A stretch of DNA of 64,000 bases from DATGMP01 sp035293565 (GTDB lineage: Bacteria; Pseudomonadota; Alphaproteobacteria; BOG-932; Roseiterribacteraceae), in NCBI GenBank assembly GCA_035293565.1, contig DATGMP010000107.1, positions 1-64,000 of the forward strand, given 5' to 3'. Position numbers and translations under genes: made by a program. Position 1 is the stretch's first letter, and every line of letters begins with the position of its first letter. This document shows positions 17,723 to 26,251 of this stretch, piece by piece. The notes beneath the pieces were generated by a model that did no database searches, was not told the DNA's origin, and worked only from the letters and a program-made list of their open reading frames with translations.

Positions 17723-19807
17723 TCACGGGCTGTAAAAGCCCTTGCCTTCTTTGGCCAGCCGCTCGAGCAATGGCGAGGGCGTGAAATACTGCTCGCCGAC
17801 CTGATCGCGGTATTTCACGATCGCGTCGTACACAGTCTTCAGACCGACCTGATCGGCATAGTACATCGGGCCGCCCCGATAGGCCGGGAACCCGTATCCA
17901 TTGAGCCATATGATGTCAATATCATGGGGCCTGTAAGCCACGCCTTCGTCGAGGATTTTGGCCCCTTCATTGATCATGGCGTAGAGTAGACGGTCCCTGA
18001 TCTCCTCATCGCCGATCGGACGCCGCGCAATGCCCCGTTCGGCCGAGTGTTTGGCGATCAGCTCTTCGATCGCCGGATCGGGCGTCGCCTTCCGGTTTTC
18101 GTCATATTTGTAATAGCCGGCTCCGGTCTTTTGGCCATAGCGACCCATTTCATAAAGGCGGTCGACGAAATTGGCCGTCTTCTCCCGTTCGCCCAGGCCG
18201 GCCCACCGCGCCTTGCGGGCCGCATACTGGACGTCGATACCTGCGAGGTCGGCCACCTGGTACGGCCCCATCGCGAAACCGAAGTCATAGAGCACCTTGT
18301 CGATTTGCCAGGGCGTGGCTCCCTCCTCCAGCAGGAAGAAGCCCTCGCGCGATCGCTTCGCGAGCATGCGGTTGCCCACGAAGCCTTCGCTGACACCCAC
18401 CATGACCGGGAGCTTCTTGATCGTCTTGCCGATCTTCATGACAGTCGCCAGCACGTCGGGCGCCGTCTTGGCGCCGCGAACATTCTCCAAGAGGCGCATG
18501 ACGTTGGCAGGATTGAAGAAATGCATCCCGACGACATCGGCGGGGCGCCCGGAGACCTCGCCCAGCTTGTTGATGTCGAGATAGGATGTATTGGTGGCAA
18601 GGATGGCCCCTGGCTTGCAGGCCGCACCGAGCTTCCGAAAGACCTCGCCCTTCACCGCCATGTCCTCGAACACCGCTTCGACGACGAGATCGACGTCCTT
18701 GAGCTCGTCGTAGGAAGCGGTCGGCTTCAGCAGCGACAGCCGCTTCTCCACATCCTCCGGCTTCATGCTGCCGCGTTTGACGGAGCCTTCGAAGATCTTG
18801 CGAATGGTCGCCGCGCCCTGATCGGCGTTCGCCTGATCGGAGCCCACGAGCACGACCGGCAATCCGGCGTTGAGGAAGCAAATGGCAATGCCGGTGCCCA
18901 TGACACCCGGCCCGACCACCGCGACCTTCTTGACGTCGCGGACCGATGTGTCCTCGGGCAGACCTGGTATCTTCGCAACCTCGCGTTCGGCCGCGAAGTT
19001 GTGGCGCTGAGCCTTTGATTGCGGCCCGTTCAACAGCGCAATACACATCTCATGCTCGCGCTTCAGCCCTTCGGCGAGAGGAAACTCCGTTGCGAGCTTC
19101 ACAGCGTCGACGCATTTCTGCGGCGCCTCGAATCCGCGCTGGCGCTTCGCCAGGTTCTTCTTGAGCTCGTCGAAGATCGCCGGATCGTGCGCTGGTACTG
19201 GAAGATCGCCGGTCCGACGGATCGGCCGTCCTGCCGCTAGCGCGCGCTCGGCAAAAGCCACCGCGCCTGCTTTGAGGTCGCCTTCGATAATCTCGTCGAT
19301 GGCGCCCAGCTTGCGAGCTTCGGGCGCCGACATCTCGCTGCCCTCCGCGATCATCTTGACCGCAGTCTCGACGCCGACCAGCCGTGGTAGGCGTTGCGTG
19401 CCGCCCGCACCCGGCAATATGCCGAGTTTCACTTCCGGCAGACCGACCCTGGCGGAGGCGAGCGCCACACGGAAATGGCAAGCGAGCGCCACTTCGAAGC
19501 CACCGCCGAGCGCGGTGCCGTGCATCGCGGCGACGACCGGTTTCTTAGAGCCTTCCAGTTTCTCGATAAGCAGCCCGAGTTCGGGCTGCTGCATCGGCTT
19601 ACCAAATTCCTTGATGTCCGCGCCCGCGATGAAGGTACGGCCGGCGCAGACGATCACGAGCGCGTCTACCTCCGGGTCGCCGGCTACGCGCTCGATGACC
19701 TCGAGCAAGCCCGCCCGCACCGAATGCGACAGCGCGTTGACCGGCGGATTGTCCACCACCGCGATCCCGATTCGGCCTTCCCTGCTGAAACTCACTGTCG
19801 ACGACAT
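17723..19807 (-). CDS. Bifunctional enoyl-CoA hydratase / 3-hydroxyacyl-CoA dehydrogenase (FadB/FadJ type)
   Basis: 694 residues. Residues 1-190 are crotonase (NPPVNALSHSVRAGLLEV, FIAGADIKEFG, HGTALGGGFEVALACH, LPEVKLGILPGAGGTQRLPR). From about 290 there is a Rossmann domain (VAVVGPGVMGTGIAICFLNA) with HFFNPANVMRLLE and NRML, then two C-terminal HAD domains ending GFPAYRGGPMYYADQVG. It carries out hydration and S-specific oxidation in beta-oxidation. GGGGAGA precedes the ATG. It offers a general beta-oxidation step to the cluster. Confidence 0.92.
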   Translation of the reverse strand: MSSTVSFSREGRIGIAVVDNPPVNALSHSVRAGLLEVIERVAGDPEVDALVIVCAGRTFIAGADIKEFGKPMQQPELGLLIEKLEGSKKPVVAAMHGTALGGGFEVALACHFRVALASARVGLPEVKLGILPGAGGTQRLPRLVGVETAVKMIAEGSEMSAPEARKLGAIDEIIEGDLKAGAVAFAERALAAGRPIRRTGDLPVPAHDPAIFDELKKNLAKRQRGFEAPQKCVDAVKLATEFPLAEGLKREHEMCIALLNGPQSKAQRHNFAAEREVAKIPGLPEDTSVRDVKKVAVVGPGVMGTGIAICFLNAGLPVVLVGSDQANADQGAATIRKIFEGSVKRGSMKPEDVEKRLSLLKPTASYDELKDVDLVVEAVFEDMAVKGEVFRKLGAACKPGAILATNTSYLDINKLGEVSGRPADVVGMHFFNPANVMRLLENVRGAKTAPDVLATVMKIGKTIKKLPVMVGVSEGFVGNRMLAKRSREGFFLLEEGATPWQIDKVLYDFGFAMGPYQVADLAGIDVQYAARKARWAGLGEREKTANFVDRLYEMGRYGQKTGAGYYKYDENRKATPDPAIEELIAKHSAERGIARRPIGDEEIRDRLLYAMINEGAKILDEGVAYRPHDIDIIWLNGYGFPAYRGGPMYYADQVGLKTVYDAIVKYRDQVGEQYFTPSPLLERLAKEGKGFYSP

Positions 19808-19840
19808 TGCGGTCTCCCCAAAAACTGACTTGCGGCCGGA

Positions 19841-20818
19841 TCAATCGACAGTGACGACGACCTTGCCCTTGGTCGAGCGGCCCGTGACGGCCAGGATCGC
19901 CTCGCTGGCTCGCTCCAGCGGATAGGTCGCGGAAATGTATGGTTTGAGTTTCCCCTGCTCATACCAGGACAATAGCTCGGCCATGCCCGCACGCCCTGCC
20001 TTCGGGTCGGTCTTGAGGAACTGACCCCAATAGACGCCGACCAGCGACGAGCTCTTCAACAGCAGCAGGTTGAGCGCGATCTTGGGAATCTCGCCGGCGG
20101 CGAAGCCGATGACGAGGTACCGTCCCATCCAGGCGAGATTGCGGATTGCAGTTTCGGCCAAGGCGCCACCAACCGGGTCATAGACGACGTCGACCCCTTT
20201 GCCCCCGGTAATCTCCTTCAGCCGACCGCGCAAATCTTCGGTCGTGTAATTGATCAGCTCGTCCGCCCCATATTGCTTGCAAAGCGCAAGCTTCTCGGCG
20301 CTCGAGGCGGCGGCGATGACCCGCGCGCCCAGGACCTTCCCAATCTCGACGGCGGTCAGGCCGACGCCGCCCGCGGCGCCCAGAACCAGAAGCGTCTCGC
20401 CCGCCTTGAGCTGCGCGCGATCTTTCAGCGCATGATGAGACGTCGCATAGGTGATCGTGAAACCGGCACCGGTCGTGAAATCCATGGAGTCCGGCATCGG
20501 GAACACATTGCCGGCATCGACCGACACTTCCTCGGACAGGCCGCCGGAGCCCGGAAAAGCGATGACCCGCTGGCCGACGGACAAGCCGGCTACCCCTTGC
20601 CCGAGCTCCTTGATCGTCCCGGCGAGCTCCAGCCCCGGCGAGAAGGGCAAAGGCGGCTTTACCTGGTATTTGCCCTCGACGATCAGCCCGTCCGGGAAAT
20701 TGATCCCGCAGGCCCTGGTCCGAACGATGACCTGGCCGGCGCCGGGCTTAAGCGACGGGACCTCCTCGACGACGAGGTTCTGCGGGGGGCCGAATTCCTT
20801 GCACAGCAACGCTCTCAT
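19841..20818 (-). CDS. NADPH:quinone oxidoreductase family protein (MDR, zinc-independent)
   Basis: 325 residues from ATG 20818, preceded by GGGGAGGA; the frame extends 13 codons more but without a ribosome site. MRALLCKEFGPPQNLVVEEV opens the GroES-like domain, and GAAGGVGLTAVEIGKVLGA is the NADPH-binding loop. No zinc ligands are seen. It is the first gene of the minus catabolic operon, divergent from the SDR at 21004 across 185 bases that must hold both promoters. Confidence 0.85.
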   Translation of the reverse strand: MRALLCKEFGPPQNLVVEEVPSLKPGAGQVIVRTRACGINFPDGLIVEGKYQVKPPLPFSPGLELAGTIKELGQGVAGLSVGQRVIAFPGSGGLSEEVSVDAGNVFPMPDSMDFTTGAGFTITYATSHHALKDRAQLKAGETLLVLGAAGGVGLTAVEIGKVLGARVIAAASSAEKLALCKQYGADELINYTTEDLRGRLKEITGGKGVDVVYDPVGGALAETAIRNLAWMGRYLVIGFAAGEIPKIALNLLLLKSSSLVGVYWGQFLKTDPKAGRAGMAELLSWYEQGKLKPYISATYPLERASEAILAVTGRSTKGKVVVTVD

Positions 20819-21003
20819 CCGTCCTCCCCGATAGCGGCACCCGACAAAGCCGCGCAAGCGGCCGTCGCGGTATACGACACTGCGTAAATCGCGTCCATCC
20901 GGCCTACGAATTAGCTGGCATTCCGCGCCGGGCCTTGCGGAATCCTCTCGATTTTCATTGCGATGCGTGCTGGAACTGAGGGCAAGGCCAGGGAGGACAC
21001 GCG

Positions 21004-21837
21004 ATGGATCTGGGTCTCAAGGGAAAAACGGTCATCATCACCGGCGGCAGCGGCGGGATCGGCCGAGGGCTCGTTCTCGAATTCGCGCGCGAGGGCTGTA
21101 ACGTCATCAGCGCCTCCCGCGACGAGGAGACCGGCCGCAAGCTGGTCGAGGAAGCCCGGCGCCAGGATATCGCGGGCACCATCCTGCCGGTGAAGACAGA
21201 CGTGACGAACCGGGCGAGCGTCGATGCGATGGTCGCGGTCGCCAATGGCCGCTTCGGTCCGGTCGACGTGCTGGTCAACAACGCCGGCGGCGTCCACCAC
21301 CCGGCTCCGTTCGAGGAATTCGACAATGAGGGGCGCCGGTGGGAGATCGCGCTCAACATCGATGGCGTCGTCAACTGCACGCAGGCCGTTGCAAAGGACA
21401 TGCTGTCACGCGGCACGGGCAGCATCGTCAACATCTCGTCCAATTCGTCGCTGCTGGGCGAGGCGGCCAGCCACGTCGTGCACTACGGCGCGACCAAGGG
21501 CTTCGTGAACAGCTTCACAAAAGGCCTCGCCTGGGAATGGGCCAAAAAGGGCGTGCGCCTCAACAATATCTGCCCGGGATGGATTGTCCCCTATGATGAG
21601 GAGCAGGTCGGCCAGGGTAGCTTCTGGAACCGTTTCGGGTTCCAGGCCTTCGGCAAGCCCGACCAGATGCAGGACGCGATGCAGAAGGGCACCTTGTTCA
21701 ATATGAGCGGCCTGCCCATGGCGCGCCTCGGCCGGCCAGAGGACATCGCCTATATGGCTCTCTTCCTCGCCTCCGATCGCTCGAGCTACATCACCGGGCA
21801 GCTCATCAGCGTCGGCGGCGGCGCCTATATGCCGTAA
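21004..21837 (+). CDS. Short-chain dehydrogenase/reductase
   Basis: 277 residues with an N-terminal TGGSGGIGRGLVLEFAREG cofactor loop, NNAGG, NISSNSS and catalytic YGATK. The tail has LISVGGGAYMP. An insertion of about 25 residues (SFWNRFGFQAFGKPDQMQ) follows the substrate loop. It begins the plus-strand operon of three SDRs and an EthD protein. GGGAGG is found before the next gene, 12 bases on. Substrate unknown; its place between the catabolic operons suggests a hydroxy-acyl or hydroxy-steroid substrate. Confidence 0.85.
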   Translation: MDLGLKGKTVIITGGSGGIGRGLVLEFAREGCNVISASRDEETGRKLVEEARRQDIAGTILPVKTDVTNRASVDAMVAVANGRFGPVDVLVNNAGGVHHPAPFEEFDNEGRRWEIALNIDGVVNCTQAVAKDMLSRGTGSIVNISSNSSLLGEAASHVVHYGATKGFVNSFTKGLAWEWAKKGVRLNNICPGWIVPYDEEQVGQGSFWNRFGFQAFGKPDQMQDAMQKGTLFNMSGLPMARLGRPEDIAYMALFLASDRSSYITGQLISVGGGAYMP

Positions 21838-21849
21838 GGGAGGCGCGTC

Positions 21850-22647
21850 ATGGAGAAGCGCCTAAACGGCAAGATCGCGATCGTTACAGGCGGCGCGGGC
21901 GGGATCGGCCGGGCGAGTGCCCGCCGCTTCGCCGCGGAGGGCGCCGTCGTCTATGTCAACGATGTCAAACAGGAGGGCATCGAAGCTGTCGCGGCCGAGA
22001 TCGTCGCCCAAGGCGGCCGCGCCATCCCTCACCTGGCGGACGTCACCTCTGCCGACGAAGTCCAGCGCATGGTCGACCGTGCGGTCGCCGAGCACGGACG
22101 CCTGGACATTCTGTTCAACAATGCCGGCGGCGCGCTGCCCAAGCCGACGCACGAATCCTCCGTCGAGGAATATCGACGGATCATCAGCTTGAACCTCGAC
22201 GGCGTCTATCACGGGGTGCATGCAGCCTTGCCGGTGATGATGCGGCAAAAGAACGGCGTGATCCTCGCCACCTCGTCAGGCGCGGGTCTCAACGCCGTGC
22301 CTGGGCTTGCGGCTTATGGGGCCGCGAAAGCCGGCGTCATCAGCCTGATGCGCAACATCGCGGTCGAGTACGGCCATCTCGGCATTCGCGCCAATGCGAT
22401 CGCGCCGGGCCCGATGCTCACTGCCGGTTTTCAAGCCTGGCTCGATACGCTTCCGGGCGGCGGCGCCTCTTTCGCCCGCCAGGTGCCTTCCGGCCGCCTG
22501 GGGACGCCCGAGGATATCGCCATCGCCGCCGCTTTCCTCGCAACCGACGAGGCGTTCTTCATCAATGGCGCGACGATCCCGGTGGATGGCGCGATTTCCG
22601 CGCGCCTGGCGTCACCGCGCGAGGATATCGTCTTTCTGGATAAGTGA
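21850..22647 (+). CDS. Short-chain dehydrogenase/reductase
   Basis: 265 residues with complete SDR motifs: TGGAGGIGRASARRFAAEG (14-32), NNAGG, ATSSGAG, YGAAK and the C-terminal PVDGA. AAGGGAGGCGC precedes the ATG. It is not a recent duplicate of its neighbours. After its stop comes a 95-base spacer holding a perfect palindromic repeat. Confidence 0.87.
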   Translation: MEKRLNGKIAIVTGGAGGIGRASARRFAAEGAVVYVNDVKQEGIEAVAAEIVAQGGRAIPHLADVTSADEVQRMVDRAVAEHGRLDILFNNAGGALPKPTHESSVEEYRRIISLNLDGVYHGVHAALPVMMRQKNGVILATSSGAGLNAVPGLAAYGAAKAGVISLMRNIAVEYGHLGIRANAIAPGPMLTAGFQAWLDTLPGGGASFARQVPSGRLGTPEDIAIAAAFLATDEAFFINGATIPVDGAISARLASPREDIVFLDK

Positions 22648-22686
22648 CCCCGCGGTGGCACGGCGGGAAATTATCCGATAAGACGA

Positions 22687-22716
22687 TCGTCATTCCCGCG
22701 AAAGCGGGAATGACGA
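22687..22716. repeat. REP-like palindrome with GAAA loop
   Basis: A perfect 13-base-pair hairpin with a GAAA tetraloop; its arms read TCGTCATTCCCGC and GCGGGAATGACGA. It is an intergenic dispersed palindrome of the kind scattered in many proteobacterial genomes, lying between two co-directional SDR genes. It may also attenuate or stabilise the transcript. A related element is at 40521-40593. Confidence 0.75.
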
Positions 22717-22742
22717 GAAACAAAGCGTAGAACGGCGAATAG

Positions 22743-23525
22743 ATGACCGATAATCCTCTCGATTTTTCCGCCAAGGTGACGCTCGTTACGGGCGGCGCAC
22801 GCGGCGTCGGCCGCGGCATCAGCCTCAGGTTCATGGAGCGAGGCTCGCAGGTCGTGATCTGCGGCCGCAATGCGCCCGACGCGCCCATTGCGGCAAATGG
22901 GCTCGAGGCTGCCTTCATCGCCGCCGACGTGCGCGACGCCGCGCAGGTCGACGCGCTGATGGCCGAGATCAAGTCGCGCTACGGACGGCTGGATGTGGTG
23001 GTCAACAACGCAGGCGGTGCGCCGCCCGCCGATCCATCCACCGTGTCGCCGCGTTTTTCGGAATCGATCATCCGCCTCAATCTCGTCGCACCGCTCTTCG
23101 TCTCCCAAGCAGCCAACAAGATCATGCAAGAGCAAGAGACGGGTGGCTCGATCGTCAATATCGCGAGCGTGACAGTCGTGCGCCCGGCCCCCTGGACCGC
23201 GGCCTACGGCGCGGCCAAAGCCGGACTCATCAACCTGACGCACGCGCACGCGCTCGCCTGGGCGCCCAAGGTCCGGGTCAACGGCATCATTGCCGGCCTG
23301 ATCCGCACCGAGCAGTCGCATCTGCATTACGGCGACGAGGAGGGAATTAAGCGCGTGGCCGCGACGATCCCGCTCGGACGGATGGCCGACCCGAGCGATA
23401 TCGGCGACGCCTGCATCTTCCTGTCGTCGTCGCTGGCCCGCTTTGTCACCGGCGCAGCGCTCGCGGTCGATGGCGGCGGCGAGCTCCCGGCGTTCCTGGA
23501 TGCCGCGAGCGGCGAGAAGCATTAG
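22743..23525 (+). CDS. Short-chain dehydrogenase/reductase
   Basis: 260 residues: TGGARGVGRGISLRFMERG (17-35), a shortened second strand CGRNAPDAP, NNAGG, NIASVTV and YGAAK; the tail has AVDGGGELPAF. All catalytic residues are present. No strong ribosome site precedes ATG 22743 (GGCGAATAG). It lies 19 bases before the EthD gene and is probably co-transcribed with it. Confidence 0.85.
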   Translation: MTDNPLDFSAKVTLVTGGARGVGRGISLRFMERGSQVVICGRNAPDAPIAANGLEAAFIAADVRDAAQVDALMAEIKSRYGRLDVVVNNAGGAPPADPSTVSPRFSESIIRLNLVAPLFVSQAANKIMQEQETGGSIVNIASVTVVRPAPWTAAYGAAKAGLINLTHAHALAWAPKVRVNGIIAGLIRTEQSHLHYGDEEGIKRVAATIPLGRMADPSDIGDACIFLSSSLARFVTGAALAVDGGGELPAFLDAASGEKH

Positions 23526-23544
23526 CCAATGGGAGGAATGCAGG

Positions 23545-23901
23545 ATGTTCAAAGTGATCGCGCTCTTAACCCGCAAGCCCGGAATCTCGCGCGAGGCTTT
23601 TATCGAATATTACGAAACGCGCCATGTTCCTCTGATCCGTAGCCTATTTCCCGATATCGCGGACTATCGACGTAATTATGTCGATCTCACGGGAGCGATC
23701 ATTGCTGACGGCACCGCGGCGCCGGACTTCGATTCGGTGACCGAGCTATGGTTTCCCGATCGGAAGGGCTACGACGCGATGATCAAAGCGCATTTCGAGA
23801 CCGACGCGGGTGAGCGCGTGGCGAAAGACGAGGAAAATTTCCTGGACCGCTCCAAGACACGCTTCTTCATTGTCGAAGAAACTGGCGCGCCCGCCAGGTA
23901 G
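23545..23901 (+). CDS. EthD-domain protein
   Basis: 118 residues, one ferredoxin-like dimeric alpha/beta barrel. FKVIALLTRKPGISREAFIE and YYETRHVPLIRSLFP are the EthD signature. GGGAGG lies before ATG 23545; the longer frame overlaps the SDR and is rejected. EthD proteins accompany oxidative catabolic genes, some acting as small cyclases or oxygenase helpers. It ends one base from the convergent methyltransferase stop. Confidence 0.8.
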   Translation: MFKVIALLTRKPGISREAFIEYYETRHVPLIRSLFPDIADYRRNYVDLTGAIIADGTAAPDFDSVTELWFPDRKGYDAMIKAHFETDAGERVAKDEENFLDRSKTRFFIVEETGAPAR

Positions 23902-23902
23902 G

Positions 23903-24565
23903 TCACCGCCGCGCGTGGAAGATGCCGCGCCGGCGGCGATAATCGGGATGACGGAAGCCGATCTGCTTAAACCCGAGATCCCTGAGCATCGCCTCGACGC
24001 AGAGCCGGTTGGGCGACCACCAGTTCGTGGGATCGTCGTTAAGCTCCTTTCCCGGCCAGAAGCGCATATAAGGCTTCCACCAGGGAAAGCGGATGAGATG
24101 GGTCTCGACGACCAGACATTCGGTCGCGATGGCGGCGACGCGCTCGAGCGCCTCGAACGGATTGCGGAGATGATAGAGCACCCCGCAAAACAGGACGACA
24201 TCGAACCGGCCAATGTTCTCGACCGAAAGGTCCGGCACGTCAATGTCCCGCACCTCGAGGCTCGGCGCCAGATGCGCGCGGACAAGATTGAAGGGCCTCT
24301 GGCCGCTGCGCCCGTGGTGCCAAACAAAGTGGTCGGTCGCCAGCACGCGGGCCGCGCCGCGTTTCAGTGCCTCGAGCGAATAGGCGCCGTCCCAGCAGCC
24401 GATATCGAGCACGCTTTTGCCGGCGAGCGGCATGTCGAAGATGATGTTCGACATGCGCCGGATCTTGTCGCGCTTAATCAGGCCGGGCGTCAGCAAGCCA
24501 TTGCCGAAGTCAATCTGGTGAAACCAGTCGAGCGCCTCGATCTCGGCGCGCAGCGCGTCGGTCAT
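23903..24565 (-). CDS. Class I SAM methyltransferase, CmoB/DUF1698-like
   Basis: 220 residues from ATG 24565, 10 bases after the thiolase-like stop. VLDIGCWDGAYSLEALKRGA (48-67) is the SAM-binding strand and loop; FHQIDFGNGLLTPG and FDVVLFCGVLYHLRNPFEAL match the tRNA-wobble-uridine (CmoB) and DUF1698 group. CmoB itself needs carboxy-SAM and is longer, so this is a relative, not proven CmoB. Last gene of the 31984-23903 operon. Its task in acyl-CoA catabolism is unclear. Confidence 0.72.
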   Translation of the reverse strand: MTDALRAEIEALDWFHQIDFGNGLLTPGLIKRDKIRRMSNIIFDMPLAGKSVLDIGCWDGAYSLEALKRGAARVLATDHFVWHHGRSGQRPFNLVRAHLAPSLEVRDIDVPDLSVENIGRFDVVLFCGVLYHLRNPFEALERVAAIATECLVVETHLIRFPWWKPYMRFWPGKELNDDPTNWWSPNRLCVEAMLRDLGFKQIGFRHPDYRRRRGIFHARR

Positions 24566-24575
24566 GCGCTCGTCG

Positions 24576-25763
24576 CTAGCGCTTGACGACGACGCTCGAG
24601 CCGTGCCCGAACAGGCCTTGGTTGGCCGTGACGCCAACCTTGGCGCCATTCACCTGCCGCGCACCGGCTTGACCGCGCAACTGCCAGGTGAGCTCGCAGA
24701 CTTGCGCTATCGCCTGTGCCGGGACCGCCTCGCCGAAGCACGCAAGGCCGCCGCTCGGGTTCACCGGAATACGTCCGCCGATCGCGGTTTCGCCATCGCG
24801 CAGAAGCTTCTCGGCGTCGCCAGCTTTGCAAAGGCCGATATTCTCGTACCAATCGAGCTCCAGCGCGGTCGAAAGATCGTAGACCTCGGCGATGTTCACC
24901 TCGTCCGGCCCGATGCCCGCATCCTCATAAGCCGCCTTCGCGATCGAATCGCGGAACGGAACCGTCGGCGCCGCGACTGCGGCGGCTGAATCGGTCGAGA
25001 AGTTCGGCATCTCAATCACAGTGACGGGATAAACCGGCGTGACGGTCGAGATGCCGGCGATCGTGACCGGGTTCGCCGTGCGCTTGCGCGCAAACTCCAT
25101 GCTGGAGAGCACCAGCGCCGCGCCACCATCGCTGGTCGCGCAGATATCGAGCAATCGTAGCGGATCGGCGACGATCGCGCTCGCCATCACGTCGTCGGCC
25201 GATACCTCCTTGCGGTAGCGGGCATTCGGGTTATGCAACCCGTGCTTCGCATTCTTGACCTTCACCTGCGCGAAATCGCGTTGGGTCGCGCCGTTCATCG
25301 CCATGCGCCGGCGGGCATAGAGACCGAAATAGGTCGTGTTGGCGGCGCCCAGCACGCGGAAGCGCAACCAGTCGGGATCGTCGCCGCGTTCGCCTTTGTT
25401 CGGCGCGAGGAAGCCCTTCGGCGTCGTATCGGCGCCGACGACCAGCGCGACGTCGCACTGGCCGGCCAGAATGCGCGTGCGCGCCACGTCGATCGCCTGA
25501 CTGCCCGACGCGCAGGCGCCGTAGGTGCTCGCGACGCGCGCGCCGTTCCAGCCTAGAGCCTGCGCGAAAGTCGCGCCGGCGACGAATCCCGGATAGCCGT
25601 TGCGGATGGTGTCGCCGCCCGCGACGAATTGGACGTCTTTCCAGGCGATGCCGGCATCGGCCAGCGCATCTTCGGCGGCCTTCACGCCGTACTCGACGAA
25701 ATTCTTGCCCCACTTGCCCCAGGGATGCATACCAACCCCGAGGATCGCGACTTCCTTGGCCAT
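24576..25763 (-). CDS. Thiolase-like protein, SCP-x/Ltp2-type (candidate steroid side-chain aldolase)
   Basis: 395 residues. VASTYGACASGSQAID (78-93) keeps the thiolase-like Cys84, but the usual GHP loop is replaced by NPSGGLACFGEAVPA, as in the Ltp2/Sal aldolase group. The ATG overlaps the stop of the DUF35 gene (TAATG at 25761-25765). Ltp2-type aldolases cut a 17-hydroxy side-chain CoA thioester by retro-aldol cleavage and need a DUF35 partner, which is exactly the neighbour here. It could otherwise be a thiolase of unknown substrate. Confidence 0.75.
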   Translation of the reverse strand: MAKEVAILGVGMHPWGKWGKNFVEYGVKAAEDALADAGIAWKDVQFVAGGDTIRNGYPGFVAGATFAQALGWNGARVASTYGACASGSQAIDVARTRILAGQCDVALVVGADTTPKGFLAPNKGERGDDPDWLRFRVLGAANTTYFGLYARRRMAMNGATQRDFAQVKVKNAKHGLHNPNARYRKEVSADDVMASAIVADPLRLLDICATSDGGAALVLSSMEFARKRTANPVTIAGISTVTPVYPVTVIEMPNFSTDSAAAVAAPTVPFRDSIAKAAYEDAGIGPDEVNIAEVYDLSTALELDWYENIGLCKAGDAEKLLRDGETAIGGRIPVNPSGGLACFGEAVPAQAIAQVCELTWQLRGQAGARQVNGAKVGVTANQGLFGHGSSVVVKR

Positions 25764-26218
25764 TATGCGCGCTCCCCCGACGAGTTCGACTGGACCGGCT
25801 TCCATTTCCAGGTGATGGTCTCGGTGGTCTCGTCCTCGAGCAAAGTGTCGAGCGCGAGCTCCATCTCCATGCCGACCTTCAGCGCATCGACGCCGACTCC
25901 TTCGATGACCTGGCCGAGGATGACCATCTTCTCCTTCTCGAGCTCGACCGCGGCAATGGCGAAAGGCACGAAGGGGTCGGTGCGCGGCACATAGGGCGGA
26001 GGCGGCTGATAGCCGGCATTGGTGTAAGACCAGAGCTTGCCCTTGGGCGACAGCTCAGCCTCCTCCAGTGTGCGTGCGCCGCAGCTCGGGTTACGACAGC
26101 GCACCGTCTCGCGCGGAAAGAAATAGGAGCCGCAATTCGTGCAGCGGGTCCCGATGAGGCGCGGATGGGCGGGGTCGATATTGAGCCAGCCCTGGACCGC
26201 GGGTACGCGTGTTTTCAT
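25763..26218 (-). CDS. DUF35 / OB-fold zinc-ribbon acyl-CoA-associated protein
   Basis: 151 residues. The rubredoxin-like zinc ribbon (Cys26, Cys29, Cys41, Cys46) is followed by an OB-fold (LWSYTNAGYQPPPPYVPRTD, then VILGQVIEGV). These proteins bind thiolase-fold partners; the DUF35 domain of ChsH2 activates the Ltp2 aldolase. The one-base overlap with the downstream aldolase-like gene fits a 1:1 complex. There is no MaoC domain attached, unlike ChsH2. Confidence 0.85.
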   Translation of the reverse strand: MKTRVPAVQGWLNIDPAHPRLIGTRCTNCGSYFFPRETVRCRNPSCGARTLEEAELSPKGKLWSYTNAGYQPPPPYVPRTDPFVPFAIAAVELEKEKMVILGQVIEGVGVDALKVGMEMELALDTLLEDETTETITWKWKPVQSNSSGERA

Positions 26219-26251
26219 CGCCGGTCGCCTTCGTTGGATAAATTCATTCCG

